DNA from: UBA5336 sp038745855
GTDB lineage: Bacteria; Pseudomonadota; Alphaproteobacteria; Caulobacterales; Hyphomonadaceae
Assembly: GCA_038745855.1 (NCBI GenBank)
Contig: JBCDLC010000040.1
Coordinates: forward strand, 1-27,927
Length of the DNA stretch: 27,927 nt
Reading direction: 5' to 3'
The notes below the pieces were generated by a model. The model did not search any database, had not been told where the DNA came from, and worked only from the letters and a program-made list of their open reading frames with translations. Of this stretch, positions 23,207 to 27,927 are shown piece after piece. Position 1 is the stretch's first letter. Every line of letters begins with the position of its first letter. The translations under genes were made by a program, and so were the position numbers.

Positions 23207-26200
23207 TGACTGAGACCGCGCCGAAAGCACCCAAGTCAAATCCCCGCCGCTGGCTCGTTCGCTCCGCCAGCGTCCTCGGCGGGGTCGTCCTGGTCGCAGT
23301 TGGTGTCCGAGCGCTTGGGGCAACGGGGCTCGGGCGCGATTTCGTCGAAGCACGTATCGAAGGGGTGTCACCGGCGGGCCAGATCATCGCGATCGATGGC
23401 CTCAATGGTGATGTCTTCGGCCGGTTTTCCATCGATAGCCTGACCGTGACGGATGCCGACGGCGTTTGGCTGGAAGTCGAGGCAGTCGACGCCAAGTGGT
23501 CGCCTCTGTCGCTCATCCGGAGACGACTGGTCGTCGACACGATCGACATCGGTACGCTCGATATCCTTCGCCAACCCGAACGTGAGACCACCGTCGAACG
23601 CCGTGACACAAGCCGCCGTTCCAGCTTCCTGAAGGGCGGCGCACTTGGGCGACTGGGGATTGGACGACTCGAAACCGGCACAGGGCTTACCGGCCGCGCA
23701 ACGGTGTCTTCTGCCGAAGCGTCCGCGACGGTTTCGCGGGATCGCCGAGCACTGAGCGTCCACCTGGTGCCAGCAGATGCTGTGGGTGACCGCGTCGATA
23801 TAGATCTCAACTGGCCGCGGGGCGGCGCCCTACAGGGAGCTGTCGACGTGAACGCGCCCGCCGGGGGCCTGATTGCCGGCCTCGCCCGGCTCGCGCCCGA
23901 TCAGGGAATGGGCATTACCCTCGACGCATCAGGTGACATCTCAGACTGGACCCTGACCGCGGCAGCCGACATCGACGGGCAGTCTGCATTCGCGATGGAT
24001 CTCTCCGGGTCCGCCACCGCTTTGGTCGGCACCGCCCAAATGGATCTCGCGCACCATCCTCTCACGGCCGGCATCGGCGACCGCATCGGAGAGCAGGTGG
24101 CCTTAACCATCGGCGAAAGCGGGATTGGGGACACCCCGACCGTCTCCCTGCAAGCGACAAGCGACCGGCTCAGCGCTGTGGTCAGTACGGACATCACCAA
24201 CCGGAATGCACCCATCGCCATCGTCGCCTCCCTCAGGGATCTGGGCGACAGCCTCGGCGTACCGGATCTGGATGCACAGATCGTTCGCTTGGCCGTGTTG
24301 ACGCGCCAGACGCCCGGGGACTGGTCGCTAACAGGCGATCTTACCCTCGATGACGTGATGACCCCGTTGGGTCCCGTTGCTGGGCTCAAGGGACCCATTA
24401 CCATTGATCTAACCGGCGAAGCACCTGCGCTATCTCTGACCTTCGCTGCCGAAGACGCGGCACTCGATGGCACGGTCGGAACGCTGCTTGGCCAGTCCCC
24501 GTCCCTGAACTTGAAGGCCCGTCTCCAGGATAGCGCCGACAGCGTCACGCTCGACTCGGTCCGTCTTTCGGGGGCCCATGCCAGCCTCTCCGGTACGGGT
24601 CGCGCAGGCCTTGGCGGTGGCGATATCGACATCGGCGGTACGGTGCGACTCGATGGGGCCGTGGCGGAGGCCTTTCCGCTCTCCGTTGGTGGAGACTGGC
24701 GGTTGCAACGGACCGGCGATGCCCCGCTCGAAGCCTTGTTCGACGTGCGGTTAACCGACTTCACAGGCCTTCCCGAAGGCGCCGCTGCCTTGGCCGGTGA
24801 TGCCGTCGCCCTCGAAGCTCGGCTTGCACTGGCACCAGATGGATCACTCACGCTACCCCAATTTGCGCTCAACGGCGATGGTGCATCCCTTTCGGGCGCC
24901 GGCAGCAGGACGCCTGATGGCCACCTGTCGCTCACACTCGAGGGGGCCGCTGACCGCTTCCTCCGGGACGATTTGGACATCGCGGATATCGCTCTCGCGG
25001 CTGACTTGTCAGGCCCGCCAGATACCCTCGCGTTGGCCTTCAACACAAAGGCCGGAACCCTGCAGACGGCTGGACAGACCGTTGACGGTGTGTCCCTCAC
25101 CATGGATGGAACGCTCTCCACCTTCACCACCTTCGACGGCGCAGTTACCCTCACAACGTCTGCCCTCAACGGCGTTTCCAACGGGGCGCCGACCCTCGAA
25201 ACCAACACCTTCCTCTCACCAGAGGCGTGGGCCATCTCAGATCTTCGCGCTAGCGCCTTCGGGCTGACTGCGATGGGCGAGGCAAGCGCTCCCTTGGGGG
25301 CGCCCATGGCCGTCGAGGCCGACCTCGTGATCTCCGGCACAGCCGGCAGTGCAATCGGGCCTACCAGCACGACCACCAGCCCCATTCGCGCTGTCGATGC
25401 ACACATCCGCCTCGGTGACGCACTAGTCGCCATCGACGCAGACGCACGTCTGGCCCCAACCGGGTCGCTCGGGGCCGGGCGCCTCCAGCTCTCCGCATCT
25501 GGCGACCGTCGCTTGAGCCGCCTCTCCGCCACCTTCGACAGCACGCTCGACACCGGCGAGCAGACTTTCCCAGTGCGCCTCGATGTGGACGGCGAACTCT
25601 CTGGCCTTGATGGCGACAGGCAGTCCTTGTCCGTGTCTCCAACCCTTGCGGTCAGCGATCTTGTCGCGCGGGCCAAAGAGCCTTGGCGCGTGACCCATGA
25701 TGGGCCGACGCGGCGGATAGAAGCGGCGGGCAGCGCATCACTGCTTGGCGGAACGGCGGAATTCACCGTCGATACCGTGCCGGATGCGCCCGGCCTCACC
25801 TTCGGCTATTCGGATCTCACCCTCGCTCCCGTTCTGGCCCTTTTCGACCGGGCCGTCGTTGGCGGCACCCTTTCGGGCGATCTCGCCATCACACCCGCAG
25901 CTGAAACCCGTCCCCTCGCCATCAGCCTGAGCGGTGCCCTGACTGACCTCGCCGCCGCTTCCCGTCCAGACCAGCCCGTGGGTCTTACCTATTCCGTCGA
26001 TATCAGCCCCACGACTCTCACAGCCCTCGCCCAGGCATCGAACGAAGACGATCTCGATTTCACCGCCAGAGCGTCTGGATCCATGCTTCCGGCCGAGGGA
26101 TGGCCAGGGGTCCGTCTCGACGGGTCTAAGCCGCTGACCTACAGCCTCGCGGGTGGAGGGGACATTGAGGCCCTGTCCATTCTCGCTCTGCCCCCCTCCA

Positions 26201-27393
26201 TGGCCTTGGCCGGTACACTCGATCTCGCCTTGGAGGGCCAATTCCTCGATGGCGACACAACCGCAAACGGCCGGATGAGCCTGGACCGGGGCCGCTTCGA
26301 ACATGGCGACCTGGGCTTCATCCTCACCGATCTCGCCGCGGTTGCCCGCGTTCAGGACGATGGCGTCTCCCTCGATCTCCTTGAGGGCACCGGGAAAGAC
26401 GGCGGGACCGTCTCGGCCGAGGGTCGCCACAGCTTCGATGGATCCGAAACCGCGGTATCCCTCCGCGCCAATCGGCTCGCCCTGGTCGACAGGGACGAGA
26501 TGGAAGCGGCGGGCTCGCTGGACCTCTCCGTCGAGGGCAGCGCCGAAGGCTACACCGTCTCCGGCGATATCGTGATCGACCGGGCCGATATCGACCCGAC
26601 CCAATTCGAAGGCGCCGGCTACCAGACCCTCGATGTCCGCTTCGAAGACCCTAGCGATGACGACCCCGATGACCCAAGGGCCGGGCCGAGCGTGGATCTC
26701 GATATCACCGTCCGCGCGCCACGCAGGATCTTCGTCGAGGGCCAGGGCCTGGATGCCGAGCTCAGCATGGACGGCACCCTGACCGGCCCGGCCGATGATC
26801 CCACCATTCGGGGCGTCGCCAAAATCGTTCGCGGGGCGTTCGAATTCGCCGGAAAACGGTTCCTGTTCGAGGAATCCGAAATCCGGATCGATGGCGACCC
26901 CCTCGATGCGGAACTGGACCTCAGGGCCGTCCGGTCGGCCGACGATATCCGGGCCATCGTCACCATCACGGGAACACCCCGGGCGCCGGTGATTGCCCTG
27001 TCGGCCGAGCCGGAACTGCCCCAGGACGAAATCCTGTCCCGTGTCCTTTTCGGCCGTTCGCCCACCGAATTGACCGAACTCGAAGCCCTGCAACTGGCCA
27101 GCGCGCTTGCCAGCCTCGCCGGCGGCGGCGGCGGGCTCGACATTATGGGCAGCCTCGAAGATGCCCTTGGCGTCGACACCCTTACCCTGGGCCAGAGCGC
27201 CGAAGGCAACACCAACGTCACCACGGGCAAATACCTCTCGGAGGACGTCTACCTCCAGGTCCGCACCGACGGCGTCGGCCAACCCACCCTGATCATCGAA
27301 TGGACCCCCCGCAGCAACCTCGAAATCGAAACCGACCTCACCCCCAGCGAAGGCCAAGGTGCCTCTATCGAGTGGCAGCGCGAATTTGATTAG
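23206..27393 (+). CDS. tamB: TamB, translocation/assembly module protein (DUF490)
   Basis: A 1395-residue AsmA-like protein spanning the periplasm. One N-terminal membrane anchor lies at about 17-37 (LVRSASVLGGVVLVAVGVRAL). A very long region of beta repeats follows (many Leu/Asp/Gly/Thr pairs such as LSLTLEGAADRF), thought to form a hydrophobic groove for lipids. The C-terminal DUF490 domain is well conserved (IRGVAKIVRGAFEFAGKRF, LPQDEILSRVLFGRSPTELTELEALQLASALASLAGG, GKYLSEDVYLQVRTDG, ending EWQREFD). An acidic insert (DPSDDDPDDPRAGP) lies before the domain. It overlaps tamA by one base. The length is within the normal 1200-1450 range. Long antisense frames over this gene are GC-skew shadows. 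Confidence 0.94.
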   Translation: MTETAPKAPKSNPRRWLVRSASVLGGVVLVAVGVRALGATGLGRDFVEARIEGVSPAGQIIAIDGLNGDVFGRFSIDSLTVTDADGVWLEVEAVDAKWSPLSLIRRRLVVDTIDIGTLDILRQPERETTVERRDTSRRSSFLKGGALGRLGIGRLETGTGLTGRATVSSAEASATVSRDRRALSVHLVPADAVGDRVDIDLNWPRGGALQGAVDVNAPAGGLIAGLARLAPDQGMGITLDASGDISDWTLTAAADIDGQSAFAMDLSGSATALVGTAQMDLAHHPLTAGIGDRIGEQVALTIGESGIGDTPTVSLQATSDRLSAVVSTDITNRNAPIAIVASLRDLGDSLGVPDLDAQIVRLAVLTRQTPGDWSLTGDLTLDDVMTPLGPVAGLKGPITIDLTGEAPALSLTFAAEDAALDGTVGTLLGQSPSLNLKARLQDSADSVTLDSVRLSGAHASLSGTGRAGLGGGDIDIGGTVRLDGAVAEAFPLSVGGDWRLQRTGDAPLEALFDVRLTDFTGLPEGAAALAGDAVALEARLALAPDGSLTLPQFALNGDGASLSGAGSRTPDGHLSLTLEGAADRFLRDDLDIADIALAADLSGPPDTLALAFNTKAGTLQTAGQTVDGVSLTMDGTLSTFTTFDGAVTLTTSALNGVSNGAPTLETNTFLSPEAWAISDLRASAFGLTAMGEASAPLGAPMAVEADLVISGTAGSAIGPTSTTTSPIRAVDAHIRLGDALVAIDADARLAPTGSLGAGRLQLSASGDRRLSRLSATFDSTLDTGEQTFPVRLDVDGELSGLDGDRQSLSVSPTLAVSDLVARAKEPWRVTHDGPTRRIEAAGSASLLGGTAEFTVDTVPDAPGLTFGYSDLTLAPVLALFDRAVVGGTLSGDLAITPAAETRPLAISLSGALTDLAAASRPDQPVGLTYSVDISPTTLTALAQASNEDDLDFTARASGSMLPAEGWPGVRLDGSKPLTYSLAGGGDIEALSILALPPSMALAGTLDLALEGQFLDGDTTANGRMSLDRGRFEHGDLGFILTDLAAVARVQDDGVSLDLLEGTGKDGGTVSAEGRHSFDGSETAVSLRANRLALVDRDEMEAAGSLDLSVEGSAEGYTVSGDIVIDRADIDPTQFEGAGYQTLDVRFEDPSDDDPDDPRAGPSVDLDITVRAPRRIFVEGQGLDAELSMDGTLTGPADDPTIRGVAKIVRGAFEFAGKRFLFEESEIRIDGDPLDAELDLRAVRSADDIRAIVTITGTPRAPVIALSAEPELPQDEILSRVLFGRSPTELTELEALQLASALASLAGGGGGLDIMGSLEDALGVDTLTLGQSAEGNTNVTTGKYLSEDVYLQVRTDGVGQPTLIIEWTPRSNLEIETDLTPSEGQGASIEWQREFD

Positions 27394-27404
27394 AGCGCGC
27401 TCTA
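27391..27404. repeat. 14-bp perfect palindrome at the tamB stop codon
   Basis: TAGAGCGCGCTCTA is exactly self-complementary and its first three bases are the tamB TAG stop. There is no T-tract after it, so it is not a classical terminator. Confidence 0.6.
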
Positions 27405-27728
27405 TGCTTGGATCTCCCGCTGGGGTCGCTTTGCTCCCTACGCGATGGATCGAGTTTAGATCTTTCTCAATTGCCCCCTTCTCGGCCTGTGGCCGGTTGA
27501 TATCGCTCGCGCCAGATCCGCTTTGCGGATGGCTCCGCGGGGGCGGCGCAGGGGCGCCGGCGGCCGGTCGGCCTTGCGACGCTTTGCGTCGATACGGGGC
27601 GCTAATTTTGGGCTGTACCCCTTTTCCGCGCGGAAGCAGGCGTTGGACTGTGGTTTTGGTTCCGGTTTGTTGAAGGATTCTGCTTCTCGTGAGTTTCGGG
27701 CAGCCGCCCGTGTTTCCGCGGGCTCGTT
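27405..27728. other. hairpin-rich region without a convincing gene
   Basis: About 320 bp after tamB with stops in all frames or Arg/Gly-rich chance frames only. It contains a cluster of short hairpins (27483-27591), GC-rich inverted repeats near 27551-27573 and a possible 5-bp stem (GCCCG / CGGGC) near 27708-27725. No ribosome site followed by a protein-like frame is seen, and no T-tracted terminator. Confidence 0.55.
27483..27591. repeat. cluster of short hairpins, two with TTT loop and CGCTTTGCG core
   Basis: CGGCC-TGT-GGCCG (27483-27495), ATCCGC-TTT-GCGGAT (27516-27530, extended by GCC/GGC on the outside), GGCC-GGTC-GGCC (27562-27573) and CGACGC-TTT-GCGTCG (27577-27591) are perfect stems. 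A third copy of the core CGCTTTGC occurs at 27427-27434 in a weaker stem. The stem sequences differ while the loop and inner bases are the same, which suggests a structured element rather than simple sequence duplication. Confidence 0.55.
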
Positions 27729-27926
27729 TTAGAGCTGGCGGATTCTGGGGCTGTTGTTTGGGGCTCGGCCCAGGGGTGGGGGCCTGGCTCGGCTTTGTTC
27801 GAGGATTGCTACGGCGAAACTATCATGGAGCGCGCCGGGTTCGGTGCCGAATTGTTGGCCGCTGTGGGGCCCGCGGTAGGGGGGTGCACTGAGGAGGCCG
27901 GGGCGGCGGCGCGCGAGGTGGTAGGC
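27729..27926 (-). CDS. possible 3' end of an unidentified minus-strand gene (partial)
   Basis: The minus strand is open from the right edge to TAA at 27729-27731, giving 65 residues that include SGQQFGTEPGALHDSFAVAI followed by a Pro/Arg-rich tail. Third codon positions are mostly G or C, as in the real genes of this window. I do not recognise the product. A gene converging on tamB would be normal here, but the frame may be chance in GC-rich DNA. Confidence 0.3.
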   Translation of the reverse strand, partial: AYHLARRRPGLLSAPPYRGPHSGQQFGTEPGALHDSFAVAILEQSRARPPPLGRAPNNSPRIRQL

Positions 27927-27927
27927 C

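Noticed and set aside
23901..25799. A 632-codon antisense frame over tamB
   Set aside because: It is Ser/Arg/Pro-rich with no known motif, lies wholly antisense to a clear TamB, and is what high GC in third codon positions produces.
25738..27357. A 539-codon antisense frame over the tamB C-terminus
   Set aside because: It mirrors the most conserved DUF490 part of TamB and has a biased Gly/Glu/Ala composition; no family signature or ribosome site is visible.
27523..27892. Short + strand frames after tamB
   Set aside because: They are Arg/Gly/Phe-rich with no ribosome site and cross the hairpin cluster; they look like chance frames.
1..27927. CRISPR array, tRNA, rRNA, insertion sequence or prophage
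   Set aside because: No regularly spaced repeats, no cloverleaf-like sequences, no transposase or integrase motifs and no terminal inverted repeats were seen.

Overview
The window looks like chromosomal DNA of a GC-rich alphaproteobacterium. Every recognisable gene is of proteobacterial type. The gene neighbours (ubiG divergent from lysC, lysC followed by ptsP, a RodZ-like gene before ispG, rpsO-pnp, tamA-tamB) and the split Wza/Wzz/CpsD-like polysaccharide export genes, which resemble the hfsD/hfsA/hfsB set of Caulobacter, suggest a Caulobacterales- or Parvularculales-like lineage. The lineage is an inference; no rRNA or tRNA is present to test it.

Layout. Bases 1-166 hold the 3' end of an unidentified + strand gene. 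Bases 288-3858 are a minus-strand run read right to left: two tandem, related M23 (LytM) peptidases, a TetR regulator and an HSL-type alpha/beta hydrolase. Bases 3961-5357 are a minus-strand pair, ubiG and a DUF924 gene. From 5425 the + strand carries lysC (aspartate kinase), ptsP (nitrogen PTS enzyme I), a RodZ-like HTH membrane protein and ispG (isoprenoid synthesis). An AT-richer gap of about 300 bp with a perfect CRP-type half-site pair (TGTGA-N6-TCACA) precedes a large TonB-dependent receptor (11670-14243). A clear terminator, an unlisted 57-codon minus-strand ORF, rpsO, another terminator and pnp follow. After the pnp terminator come a secreted, divergent CAP-domain protein (17309-18160), a strong terminator, and an export module: a CpsD-like protein without the P-loop lysine and a Wzz-like protein on the minus strand, with a Wza-like lipoprotein divergent on the + strand. 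tamA and tamB overlap by one base and fill 21365-27393. The last 530 bp are mainly non-coding and rich in small hairpins; they may include the 3' end of a minus-strand gene entering from the right.

Most of the window is core metabolism (lysine/threonine, ubiquinone, isoprenoid precursors, translation, RNA decay) interleaved with envelope functions (LytM peptidases, RodZ-like protein, TonB receptor, polysaccharide export, TAM). I saw no mobile element, CRISPR array, phage gene or tRNA. I did not find a clear new multi-gene system. The best leads are the compact export module with a degenerate ATPase, the CRP-like site, the small ORF upstream of rpsO, the paired LytM genes, and the CGCTTTGC-centred hairpin cluster after tamB.
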